Shown here: piece after piece, positions 33,573 to 45,392 of the stretch
Numbering within the stretch: position 1 is the first letter of the stretch
Layout: every line of letters begins with the position of its first letter
Source of the DNA: Auanema rhodensis
Taxonomy: Eukaryota; Nematoda; Chromadorea; Rhabditida; Rhabditidae
Direction of reading: 5' to 3'
DNA: 64,000 nt
Assembly: GCA_964057225.1 (NCBI GenBank)
Contig: OZ059899.1
Span: 15,756,501 to 15,820,500 of the forward strand
Translations under genes and position numbers: made by a program
The notes under the pieces: model-generated
The model's input: the letters and a program-made list of their open reading frames with translations, nothing else
What the model was told of the DNA's origin: nothing
Database searches by the model: none

Positions 33573-36500
33573 ATGATAGTTAACCGTAATGTACCACCAT
33601 TGTAAGTTTTTTCACTTTTATTTTATTTTTTTGAATTTACATTTATGCTCTTTTAAACATTGCCTTATCTTAATTCCTTTTTTGAATGAATTCATCACCT
33701 CAATCTACCAGGCGGAATCCCTGTCCTCCCCTGCCAGCAATTCAGATTCTGAAAAGTATATACACCGTTTGAGAAAACAGATACTTATTATGTTGTTATA
33801 GGACCTGAGGAAGTTGCTTATGATATCAAAACCTTTCCAATTGAACGGTCGAAGACTTTGAAGATAGCACCAAAATATGAGGTAAATTTGAATTTTTATA
33901 TATTTTCAATACAAAAATACATTTTCAGCTTTTTTTATGTACCTTGAAACGGATAGAAGCTCTTTTCATCACATTAAAACAAATTGACAGTGATACATCA
34001 CCTAAATCAGCTTTATTGAATGTTAATGCCAGTGATGATACTGTTCGCAAAACTGTTATCCAGCTGGAAAATGAATTTAAGCGTTAGTTTTTCCACAGTT
34101 TTATTTTTATTTATGAATTTTCAGAGCCGGTTACTGTCAATAAAGCCTCCATTCCGTTTTTAACAGCACACTATGTAGAAGTTCTGCAGAAGGTAATTTG
34201 TATTCATCAATTTTTGGAGGTTATATATGAGATTTGTTTAGCCTAATCCCTCTTTTCCTGATGCTGTGTACTACTGCACTATATGTTCATATCATTTATC
34301 ATCAATAGCACACGCTAGGACACATATGGAGTCGAGTTTACATTTAGAAGAAGATCAGGTATCTTATTTCATCTTTTTAATGATATTTCTAATTTCTTCA
34401 GCGCCTACACGCCAAAACTGAGATTTTGTCTAATATGCCTGCCCCTAAATCTAATCACTTGGAGTCTGTTAATGATATCTTATTACAACTTCTAGCAGAT
34501 AGTTATGAGAAGGTTTTCTTAACTTTTTTTTCAAGATTGAAATCAGTTTTTGTTTAGGTAGATGAAAAGCATAGTAAACTGCACCAGTTTTTCAAGGATG
34601 AGGGAAGAAATATTCAACGTCTTGTTCAAGAAGAACTTGGAGGTAATTAAACAGGAACAATGTGTTATTTTATAGTTTTGTTTACAGGAAGCAAGATTAT
34701 TTTTAAATTATATGGTTCCGTGAAAGTTGGCTGTGATATAAAAGCCAGCAATGTGAATATTCTGTTAGATAAGCCTGATGTTGATATAGCATGCTCTGTG
34801 AATATTCTAAAACAATTGTATCTAAAAATTTATTCATATAGTAAGTTTCAGGTTAAGTTGCGTCTTTTAATTTTATTTGGTTGCTTCAGAAAATGATAAT
34901 GTTACCATTTCTGATACTCGTATATGTACAAATGTATCTCCAAAAATATCCTTCTTATACAATGTAAGCACTAATCATCCTAATTTTCCCTACATTCCGC
35001 TTATTATAGAATATCCCTGTTGTTTTGAATTGGAAAAATTACGATAGCTATAATTCTAGTTTCCTTATTAGATATTTTTGCTTGATGTGTCCGAATCTTT
35101 CATCGTTTTTACGAATGGTTCGTGCTTGGGCAAAGGTAAATGAAGAGTGACTAATGCTACAACCTGAACTTAACTCATTACAGATTACCGGTATAGATAA
35201 TTCGGATAAAAGCCGCCCTGGGCTTTCAAGGTACGGGTTTGATCTAATGTGTATTCATTACCTTCAACGTAAAGGTTATGTGCCTTATTTGTCTGATGTA
35301 AGCTAATTATTATATTAATTTAATATATTTTTTATTTGTATCTATAGGTTTTATTAGATAGAATACCAGATAATTCTCCAGATAATTTTGAATCATATAA
35401 AGATTTTGTATTAGGAGGGTGTTTACCACCTCTAAAGGTAATTTTGGTTTTTCTCAGCTTTATAAGTCAAGTGATATGTTCTTCAGAAGTCCAATGCTTT
35501 TAAATTACGTGATAAATGGAATTTCGCTCAATTGTTCATTGGGTTCTTAAAATATACTGTAGGCAATCAGACAGATGTAGTTCAAATTATGAATAAAACT
35601 CCGTTGTTGCGAAAGGATACCAGCCTTAAAAGGACTATTTTCCAAATATTAGGTTAGTTTTTAGGTTGTTCTAGCTTTTCTTAGGCATCTTATTTATTTT
35701 TAGACCCCATTAAACAGGAGAATATAGCATGTTTCTCTAAAGCTTTTCAATATTATTTTCTGAACTGTTTCCTAAAATCATATATTTACTTTTCTGTGCC
35801 TAGAGATGAAAATGGTCCAATAGCTGATATTTTACTTTATCAAAAGGTTTTCTTAATTCTCTTATCTTTTCTCTTGTAATCATTTTTTTTAAGATGGCCG
35901 AAAGTCCGAGGAAAAATAGATCTCGAAATGCTCCACCAAAAACACAATCAAAACTTGAATCAGATAAGCAATCAACTCCTCAAGATAGCAAGAGTCCAAT
36001 CAAAAATGCCGTTAGGTCTCTCAATACGTCTATACCTCTACCGTTGAAGGCGGTAATTTATTAGATTTCCTTTCATGAAAATTAATAACTTTTCAGATTC
36101 CCGATCCGTTAGACACAAATACTGATGAGGAAAATAAGTTAATAGAAAATGTTCAAGATATGATGAAGGTTTTTCATCCACAATAGCTTTTATCAACTCA
36201 ATTTTTCTTTCAGGCATTCGGTTTTAAATCATATCCTTTGAAAAATATTCCAAAAACTGATCCTAATAATGATTATAAGTATGGACGACAGGAGGTCATG
36301 GATCTTCAATCAACAAACACCCATATATCCCTACAGGTATTACCTCTTAAAATTTTTAAAGTTTAATATGCATATTTTACAGTTTAAAGATTATTTGTTA
36401 AAACTTGATATATATATGCCGGTAAGAAATTTTTTTATTAAATTTGTAATAATATGTAGTATATCTTCAGTTTTTCTGTGAAGCATCGAAAGAAGTATTG

Positions 36501-38813
36501 TTTTTAATTTTATCTTTCTAAAAATATGATGTTTTCATGCAGAATGTACAGAAGGATTTTACATCTCCAGCATCTCCACCAAGTCCATCTGAAATACCGC
36601 AATTTGTACTGCCAAATACAGCCGCAGTTGGTGAGTATTCCTTTTTGCTTTTCTCCTGTTGACTGCAAAATTCAGATGAATATGAAGAGGAATCCGATAT
36701 AAATCAATCAGCATGTTCAATTGATCAAAGTTTGCTCAGTGATATAACTGAAAGTACGAATCAGAAAATATGTTTTGAGGAGTTTCATATACGATACAAT
36801 TTGTTCCAAATTACAAAAATAGGAGCTAAGGTCTATAATTGAGTAGAACTTGTATAAACATTTTGGAGTTATAGTGCTCGAAATGGAGTAAAGATCTGTA
36901 TGTGTATTCCTTTGATCAGCCTAATAACTTCAATAATGGCTTTGTAAGCGTTTTTTTTTAATTTAAACACAGTTTTCTAATTTTTGTTCAGATTCCTGAG
37001 ATTAAGTGTTCATTATGCGATGAAATGGATCATAATTCAGAATCTTGTCCAACTACGCAGGTATATCGGAAGTCTCTGTCTCTGAAACTTCGTTTTTTCT
37101 TTAGATGCCGCCACTAGTTGTTTATCCGCCTAGATCGAAATTTGTGTTGGATGAGCTTACTAAGCTGATTATTCTGAATTATAGTATGAATTCTCAATAT
37201 AAACTATTTATTTGAGCACATTATAGACCATACAAAGCTTTCTGACAAAAATCTACGTGATGCTAGAGCTGTTTTGGATGATATAGCAGAGATGATATCA
37301 CGAACTTTTGGACGACCTTTCCGTTTGGTACTGTTTGGTTCACTAGTAAATGGCTTTGGCAGTCGAGGATCTGATATGGATGTCTGTTTCATGTTTGACG
37401 AAGACGTGCCACCTCCGGTATTTTTTATATCTTGATCAATTTCTCTCATTTATCGTGGGTTTTAGGATTTTTTAGCACCAAAGGTAATACGAAAAATCTC
37501 AAATGCTCTAGCACATAAGAAAACGATTTCTCGTTTGATTTGCATTATGACAGCTAAAGTTCCTATTGTGAAATTTGTGTATCGAGTACCATACTTCGAA
37601 ATTGAGACAGAGTAAGTTATTAATTTTATACTTGTAGTTTTCAATTTTTTGTTCTGCTCAGTATAAGTTATTACAATAATCTTGCTTTGGTTAACACTGA
37701 GCTTCTTCGTACTTACTGTGAATGGGAGCCTGAACGCTTACCTCAACTGGGACTTTGGGTGAAGAAAGTGCGACATTAAGAGAGACTCTAGATAAACTAT
37801 ATTCAACTTTGTTTTCAGTGGGCTAAAGTTTGTGATATTGGTGATGCTTCTAGAGGATCACTGTCTTCTTATTCATATATTATTATGGTTATCCATTACC
37901 TGCAAAATTGCCAACCTCCCGTTTTACCACGTCTGCAAGAGGTTGGAAACAACCTAGAATTAGTTTTATATTCATTATTAATTACCAGGAATTCAAAGAA
38001 AACATAGATGAAAGTGTGATGCTTCAAGAGCATGATGTATATTTTCATAAAAAATTAGTGGTATGATCTTATCATTATTAAATTCAAAAGAAATATACAA
38101 TAAATTTAGCCTAAATGGACCCGTAACAAATGTTCTGTAGCTGAACTCTTCCTTGGGTTCCTTGATTACTTCAGTTCTTTTGATTATGAATCCCAAGTAA
38201 TTCAAATAAGAAGAAAAAAGATTTTACTGAAGATGGAAAAAGGCTGGAACAGGCCTATTTGTCTGGAAGATCCTTTCGATTTGAATCATAACCTTGGTTC
38301 TGGTGTTGGAACACGAAGTAAGTAATGAAAGTTCATTGTAAACTCATTGCTTTCTTCAGTGTTTATGCATATCCGTAGATGTTTCATAAATTCGAGGAGA
38401 GTATTTAACATCGATGAGTATCGTTTCGCGTTTTTCCAACAGTTTAATATCCCTCCCTCAACAGTTCTTAATAAACCGCTACTTGTGGAATTAATGGTAA
38501 GTTAGTCGCATCTCATGCTATAACTTATTCCCCCATTCTAGATTTTCCTTTTACAACTTTGCAATATTGGAGATAGTCCTAATGATAGGCAATGTCGATT
38601 TTGTTCAAAAGTTGGTCATTTCTACGAAGCTTGTCCAATACGAAAAGCCAGGTAAAATAAGTCTCGGTGACCTGATAACCTTTCTTATTCTTCAGAAAGC
38701 GTCCAACCAAAAAAAATACAGGTCAACAACCGGCAAAAGTAAGTTTTATCATCTATACTTCAAGTTTTCGTCTATTATTTTAGCCACCAACGAACTTGTT
38801 GTTGAGGACATAA
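33573..38813 (+). CDS. cid-1: TUT4/7-type terminal uridylyltransferase (CDE-1/CID-1/PUP-1)
   Basis: ATG at 33573 directly follows TTGTTTTAG. The product is about 1,300 residues in about 26 exons. Order of parts: a C2H2-type finger (CTICSYHLSSIAHARTHMESS), then a first nucleotidyltransferase domain with LYGSVKVGCDIKASNVNILL, where the catalytic Asp pair is replaced by Asn-x-Asn, so it is presumably inactive. A PAP-associated domain (SRYGFDLMCIHYLQRKGYVP) and a Ser/Pro-rich linker follow. Next are a CCHC knuckle (CSLCDEMDHNSESC), a second, active domain (LFGSLVNGFGSRGSDMDVCF, with EIETDISYYN for the third acid), its PAP-associated part (SYSYIIMVIHYLQNCQPP), and a terminal CCHC knuckle (CRFCSKVGHFYEAC). 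These enzymes add U to RNA 3' ends, including siRNAs. A second, compact homologue follows. Confidence 0.93.
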
Positions 38814-39171
38814 GGTTGTGTTAGGCCGACGATAAATTTCAAGGAAATTGTATTCTCCGTATTTTCAATTATATGCTTCTAGCAATTTTGAAAATTTAAA
38901 CTATTAAATGGGTCAATTGTTCCAAACATTTGAATTGTACATTCATGATTATTTTTTTTGTTGATTTTGGACAGTAATATTGATTACTAACAAAGAAATG
39001 CTAATGTTTTTATCAGCTGTCTGGAATGCTAAATAAGATTTTACAGATGATATATAAATTTTTGTTTGATCTCCATTTTACTCGTTTTACGCGAGATCCT
39101 ACTTTCATAATTTTTGTTTTGTTCCTTTATCATAGTTGTATTTTGTTTTCAGATGTTTTAGGGAAACTGAC

Positions 39172-41130
39172 ATGACACCCATGAAGCAGCTGCAAATACT
39201 TCCGGAGGAACATATTTCTTTGATCCCTGCTGTGGATCCCATACCGGTCACTGCATTCTGTAAGTTTTTTTATTCTTAATCTTACTTAGTTTTATTTGTT
39301 TTCAGGTCTTCCAGTCATATCCTTTCATAATGATCAGAATGGAAACGCTCTACTTGGGTTGAATTTATCGTAAGTCTGGAAATGAATAGGAGGGCTTCTG
39401 ATTGATATGTTTCAGGCCCTGTACCACGTATCTAAAGCATTTGTGCCCTCGTGTGCGAAGTCGTCCTTCCAAAGAATGTAATGAAATATGCGAATCGATG
39501 AGAAAATATCGAGGTTTCGATCAATTTAATCATTATTAATCAACTCAAATAATATGATTTTAGAAGAATCAAGAATAACAGAAGAGAAAAAAGCAGCGAT
39601 CGAAAGATTTCGATTGGAACTTGAAATATATTTCACAAATTCACTTCGTGATTTAGGAGGGCGACGTGTTGTGCTCGAAGTAAATCTAACCTTTTCTTGT
39701 TAAACATCATATGTGTCTGTTTAATAGGTTTATGGATCAACTCGTAATGGTTTTGGTACCAAAGATTGTGATGTTGATATGAGTTTGACTTTCCAACCAG
39801 ACCCTCCTCTTTGGGTTTGTACATGAAAGATATGAAAACCATCAAATATTTTATCTCTCTTTAGGTTACGGAGGGCACCGGAATATCTCCAGCAGATTCT
39901 GTCATGAGAGAGGTAGCTAAAATACTTGTCGATTATCCCAACACCTTGGATGAGAGGTTCATCTCAGCTAAAGTTCCAATTGTTCGCTTTAGAGGTGTTC
40001 ATATGGACATAGAAGCTGAGTGAGTTTTGATCATCTACTTTTATGTGTATGTCCTGTGTTTCAGTATAAGTTATGAAAACCAATTGGCTATTCATAACAC
40101 ATCGTTGATAAGTTATTATTACTATTGGGATCCACGTCGGTTACCAGCCGTAGGAGTTTGGATAAAGACGGTCTCTCTCTCTTCTATTTTGTGAACAAAA
40201 TATTTTATCTTTATTCATTATAGTGGGCTAAGCGTTGTGGAATTGGAGATGCATCAAAAGGTGGACTGTCTTCATACGCTTGGATAATAATGCTCATACA
40301 TTACTGCCAAAATACTGGCAATCCCCCATTTTTGCGACGATTACAAATGGTTGGTTCTAATCTAAGGAAATACAAGTACGACGCCTTTTCTTCACTACAG
40401 GAGCCAAAACATGGAAAGTCAGAAGAGATTATCGTTTCATCATGGAATGTTTATTTTTGGAAATTCTGTAATGTAAGTTAATCCTTTATATTATAATATA
40501 AACTCTCTCAAATAACTTGTAGCCTCATGAAAATCTTCATGAAGATACTTCTGCTTATGACTTGTTTGTTGGCTTCCTCGAATATTATATAGGATTCTTA
40601 TCCATGAGAAGAAAAGTGAGTTATATTTTCATTCTTCAAGTCACTTATCTGTTTTATTTTAGGAAATAATACAAATTAGACATGGATGTATTGTTTATAA
40701 AACTTCCATGCCAAAATGGAGCAAGCACGAATTATGCGTTGAAGATCCATTTGAACTTGACCACAATTTAGCTCAAGGTGTTAGCCCTGAAAGTAAGTTT
40801 ATAATTGTTAATTCTTCAAGTAATTGTTTTGTAATTTCAGTGTGTGATTATATACTCGCATGTCTCATACATTCTCGTAAAATGTTTCTTGATAGAAGAC
40901 TACGAAAAGCTTTCCTTGCTGCCCGAAATGTATCAAGTGTTAGCATAATTGAAGGAGATTTATTAACTGAATATGGAGTATTTTCCTTGAAATATGCTTC
41001 TCATCACATTTTTCGTTTTCAGAACTATTTGCTTCGATGTTGTGTACTTGATAAGGAACCGCCACTTCGACACTTCATTCGTGATCGAACTTATAGCCAG
41101 GCCACTAACCTCAGTGGAGAAACGTCATAG
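39172..41130 (+). CDS. pup-2: Compact poly(U)/poly(A) polymerase, single-domain TUTase
   Basis: A TTGTTTTCAG acceptor at about 39152 is followed by ATG at 39172. Unlike cid-1, this protein has one nucleotidyltransferase domain. It carries VYGSTRNGFGTKDCDVDMSL with the Asp-x-Asp pair intact, and VPIVRFRGVHMDIEADISYE with the third acidic residue. The PAP-associated domain follows (GGLSSYAWIIMLIHYCQNTG, then VEDPFELDHNLAQGV). I see no zinc knuckles. At about 500 residues it resembles C. elegans PUP-2 (K10D2.2), a partner of cid-1 in the same genomic neighbourhood. It adds uridines to RNA 3' ends; PUP-2 is linked to let-7 precursor control. The gap from the cid-1 stop is 358 bp, so co-transcription is possible but less certain. 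Confidence 0.88.
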
Positions 41131-41938
41131 GAAAGTCTTACCGAGTTTATTGAATTCATGTTTCTGTCTATTCCTGGTCTAGTGATTCGCTAGCTTTGCT
41201 TTCAAGTCAAGTGGCTTTAAACGTCAATCTTTTTTCCTTTACAGATTTGTTGTACAGGCTTTATTATTCATTTTCACCCAAATCATATTGAGCTGGCACA
41301 GCGTGCCCATTAATCCACTGAAGCATTTCAGACCGATTTTGTTGTAAATATGTATGGTTTTGGATTTTTCTTTTTTTTCTGGGATTTTATATATATACAT
41401 ATATGTATAGTTGTAATTCAATTTATGATGGTCCTGTCGTGGTCTATGTTAACAAGTTACGTATCATGCGCTGTGTATTATTCTGTGATTTATGTATAGT
41501 CTATGTCCTCATTAACTCACTTACTTTTGTGCTTCAATAATCAACTTGCATTATGTGTTCTCCCGCAAGCTCACCTAGTTCATAATCGAAAACATCTCAC
41601 TTAGCCCCTAACCCAAAAGGAGAGATGTTTTTACAAGGATTCTATTGATTTATATAGCAAAATGTAATATTGTCCGTGGCTGTGCCGAAAATTCAAGTGA
41701 TTTAATAACAACTGTATCTAATTGAACTTGTTTAATATGGATTTTTCAAAATAAAGCTTATTGAAAGCGTTTCATATCATTGCAATTGCTGCTGGTTAAA
41801 ATGGTTCTTCTTCGTGTCATTGAATTTCTGAAAATGTTGAACTCGGGGAGGGCAAATCATTTTTATCTGCTATGTCTTGAGAACCGGTTGTGTTTTTCTT
41901 TTCTTTACATTAGTTACAAAGATTTATTTACAACTATA
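41131..41938. other. Convergent 3' flanks of pup-2 and the PAN-domain gene
   Basis: This roughly 800 bp interval carries the 3' UTR of pup-2 (an AATAAAGC signal near 41750) and the 3' end of the minus-strand gene. No additional gene is seen. Short direct TATATA runs occur at 41386-41406. Confidence 0.5.
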
Positions 41939-43997
41939 TTAAGAATTTAGAACTAAAGCTGAGACGAAAAGTAATAATGTGTACAGAACAGTATTAGGAA
42001 AATCATTAATGGCCGCTTGATTTTTAGCTGCTTCCCAATCTGTTAAATTACCTTTGATTTCTAGTTTTCCACAATCAACAACAGAAGTTGTATTATTTTC
42101 AACTAATAGAACTGTCTGAAAGAAAAAAACATGAAAAGGAAGCTAATTAACTGTTATGCCTGTCTCAGGACTGAATCATCAAGAATGTGGAAGTCAATTT
42201 CTTGCCATGGCTGAAAAAGCAAACACATTAAGAAGATTTAAAGAAATTCAAAATACCTGAACTGCCATGCCAGTATTGTCCGTGTGGACAGACAACAGAG
42301 TTCTTCCTTCTATATGTTCTTTCAAAAATTCTGCTCTAAAGCATGATCCCAACTCAACAGTTGGAGCATAGATCACTTCATATATCTGCAGTACATAGAT
42401 TAAGGAACTGGCTATTTACACTGAGTTAAACCGTGTTTTCTTTCAGGCCCGTTACAATCAGCATAACTAATGGATTTCTTCCACGAGTTTGAACTATCTC
42501 TAATAAACCTTGTCCTCCTCGAAAGCCTTTCAAATGAGCTGTTAAATGTCCTCCTATAATATCAATCATTGGAATATTGTTTTTGGAATGAAAACCAGCT
42601 CCAGATGAACATGTATTGATTTGTACCATCTAGTACTATGATTTCTAAATACTAACCTCCATTAAATGGAGGATCAACACAAGTATTGCGGAAGTAATTT
42701 ACAGTAAAGGCATGGCCAACATCATTTTCCACGAACAAATCAGGTCTTGTTAGTTGATTCTGCAATGGAAATCTCAGTTTCAGTTTCTGACGTGAATACA
42801 ATTGTCTGCATAAATCATATTGGCTTTACTTAAAACTTTAAATTACTAATGTATTTGACTTTTCCAACCATAATTGAGAAAGTTTTTGTATTTGTAATAG
42901 AGTACCTGATCGGATATGACACATTGATCATCCCCAGGTATGTGCATAGCTGAAAGACATCTCGAACCACGAAGTACAGATGAGAGACAAAGACGAAGAC
43001 ACTCGTCTTTAAACTGAAAGTAGCCGATTTGAAACAGAATTGAACTGAAATCGATGTTGGCTTTTCGAAAAGCGACGAAATACTCCGGATCAGATTGCGT
43101 TAAATCAAAGCAAGTTATTTGCTAGTTGTTGCCAGCACAACTCAGCCTCTCGCACTGCCATCAAGTTAAGATGTTCGATCATCAAGAGAGATCGTAAATA
43201 AAAAGTGTCGTAACTTAGTAGCGTTCTTTTTCTCAGAATAGGTACATAAACGAAGAAGCAATTATACACATAAATTCCTTTTTTTTTCAAAAGAAAACGG
43301 TGATGTCTGCGCTATTGTGTAAATGTGTGAAGTCTCAGTTTAAATTTGGCATTTTCGCTGAGGTCACATGTCATAATAATCAAATGTAATGCTGACTAAT
43401 GACTTGTCTTCTTATGATTATTTATTTCTTGATGGTATTAAAAAACGTAAACGATGTGATATCCTCTGGTATATGCACGCACACACTACAGACGTTCTTT
43501 AATTTCTAATTTGACAGACATTGGCCTGATCTAAGTTCTCGGGAATAAAAATTCCTAACAAGGGTGGGGTCAAATGGACAAGTGTGTTGATTAGAGTTCT
43601 TCATTCTTGACATTGAATATGAAGAAAATAGAACTCAAAAAAATTTAAGAGAAAGAGAAATGAATCACGATACCTGGACTGATGATGTATGGAACGCCTG
43701 ACCAACTAGCCAATAGTTTTTCTGGTATTCAAAGCATTTCAGAAGCTGAAGGTTTGGTTGTTGGCTAATACTAGCTATCTCAATACTTCCAACTGCTGAG
43801 GAGAATAGTGTGAAGAAGCACAAAAGTAAAAGTTTAGAAGACGTGGATATTGATGTTATGCTGGATTGACATCGTGCTTGTGTATTGAATAACACCTGAT
43901 CTCGTCGAGATTTCAGTGAAACAGATGAATATAGAGAAGAAGATGGTAGTAAATTAGTAGAAGAAGCGGAGGAAGAAACTGAGGAGTCGGACTTCAT
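41939..43997 (-). CDS. PAN/Apple-like extracellular protein, probably GPI-anchored or single-pass
   Basis: ATG at 43997 begins a Ser-rich N-terminus (KSDSSVSSSASSTNL), then a hydrophobic segment (KLLLLCFFTLFSSAVGS) that can act as a late signal peptide or signal anchor. A PAN/Apple-like module follows, starting LLKCFEYQKNYWLVGQAF and, after a 650-bp intron, CLRLCLSSVLRGSRCLSAM and GDDQCVISDQ. A second region (HLTAHLKGFRGGQGLLEIV, LMLIVTGLKENT) has the beta-rich wording of Cu/Zn-SOD-like or similar sandwich domains, without obvious metal histidines. The C-terminus ends in a hydrophobic tail (VLYTLLLFVSALVLNS), typical of GPI addition. The domain calls are by eye; function is unknown. One splice join, CVDPPFNG|AGFHSKNN, restores the frame. 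Confidence 0.65.
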
Positions 43998-45392
43998 GTA
44001 CGAAGGTAGAATAGGGGCGGTCGTCAAATAACTCAGATAGCCTGGGCTTTTCTTCCTACACGTTCACTTTTTCTAAGTAGTGCACTAAAGACATAAGGAG
44101 AACCTTAAGCAGGACATAGAGAAAGAGGTTAGAAGATAGAGGAGGAGAGAGAGGAAGAAAGAGGGAGAGAGCAAGAGAAGAAGAGACTTTCATGTCTTTG
44201 ATATTTCTGATTCTGGTAGTATTGCCACGCCTCTTCAGGTGGATGACAACTAATGATGAAGATGATGATGATGTTGATAATGGTCGTAGTGCTAGAAGTG
44301 AAAGAAGGAATTTTGTACATAGAACGACAAGGTTTTACATGTCTCGTATTGCACCACCTTTTGCTAGGGGAATCTTAAGTTCTTGTTCTCTCAACAGCAT
44401 TACTATGATCTTCCTGCGTTAAGGTCTCAGGGTGATAGCATTGGGTTCCGAAAACAAAAAGCTAGATCGTTATCGTATGAAGTAGTCATTGAAACTTTGG
44501 CTATGTCTTTCGTAGTTTGAAATGACAGCCAAGTAAGTGAAATAATAAGACACAACTTAGAAAGCTGGAGTCAAAGATCCTACAAGGTAGGGTCAGACTT
44601 CAGGGTCACCGTTTGAAAAATTTGAAAAATTCGAAAAACAATTTGAAAAATACTTAAGGCTAAAAATATCAATGATCAATGGTTTTTAGATTTCTTTTCA
44701 TGTTTATGACGGTACAAACATTTTATTCGAATGATGAACCAAGAAGCAATATGCAAACCAAAAATGGCTCCCCTTATCGCTCATCTTATTTTCAATGCTG
44801 GCTCCATATCGAACCACAACAAAGTCCAACATGTTATAAAATGGATCACTTCTTTTGTTAATATTTTCATCGAATCCGCTTGATTAAGTGCAACATTTTT
44901 TGAATTCTCCAAGTTTTTCTATCCTACTACAATCACATTAAACTTTACGTCAATGGCAGCTACTAGAAAAAATCACAATTCCATAGTGCCTTAAATGTGT
45001 ATTAAAGTTTCGTCATCGCTTCAACATTCAAGCTGTTACGTAACATATCTATCTTGTAAATACTCCAAGAATCATTTCGCTGTTCTAAACAAGTTTTATA
45101 ATTCTAACGTTTATGTAGAAACTGCAAAAGGTCTCTGAAAAACTTGAGCAAATAGTCCTGGAACGCGGATAAGAGCAATTCCGCCCTTTAATTAACTCGA
45201 GCACTGAACAGTTCGATCCAATGAAAGTATACAATGTTGTAATGCAGTAGCAAAATTTAAGCTTGATAATGTATTATTTTTTTTTTACTTAAGAAAAATG
45301 GAAAACGGGTGCCAATGTAAATATCTTGTTTCTTGTACGTTCGCCATACTACTCATTACATCATTATCTTCACATACAAATAATTTATTCAG
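43998..45392. other. Divergent upstream region between the PAN gene and succinyl-CoA ligase
   Basis: The interval is AT-rich with purine-rich runs (GAGAGAGG near 44135-44180, complementary to CT tracts elsewhere). It contains a direct repeat of AGGGTCA at 44589-44595 and 44602-44608, six bases apart, which resembles nuclear-receptor half-sites. No gene was recognised. Confidence 0.45.

Noticed and set aside
35880-35895. A second gene starting at the MAESPRKN methionine inside cid-1
   Set aside because: TTTTTTTAAG before this ATG could be a trans-splice site, but the upstream exon (LLYQK) joins it in frame by a normal intron and the complete TUT4/7 domain order spans the junction.
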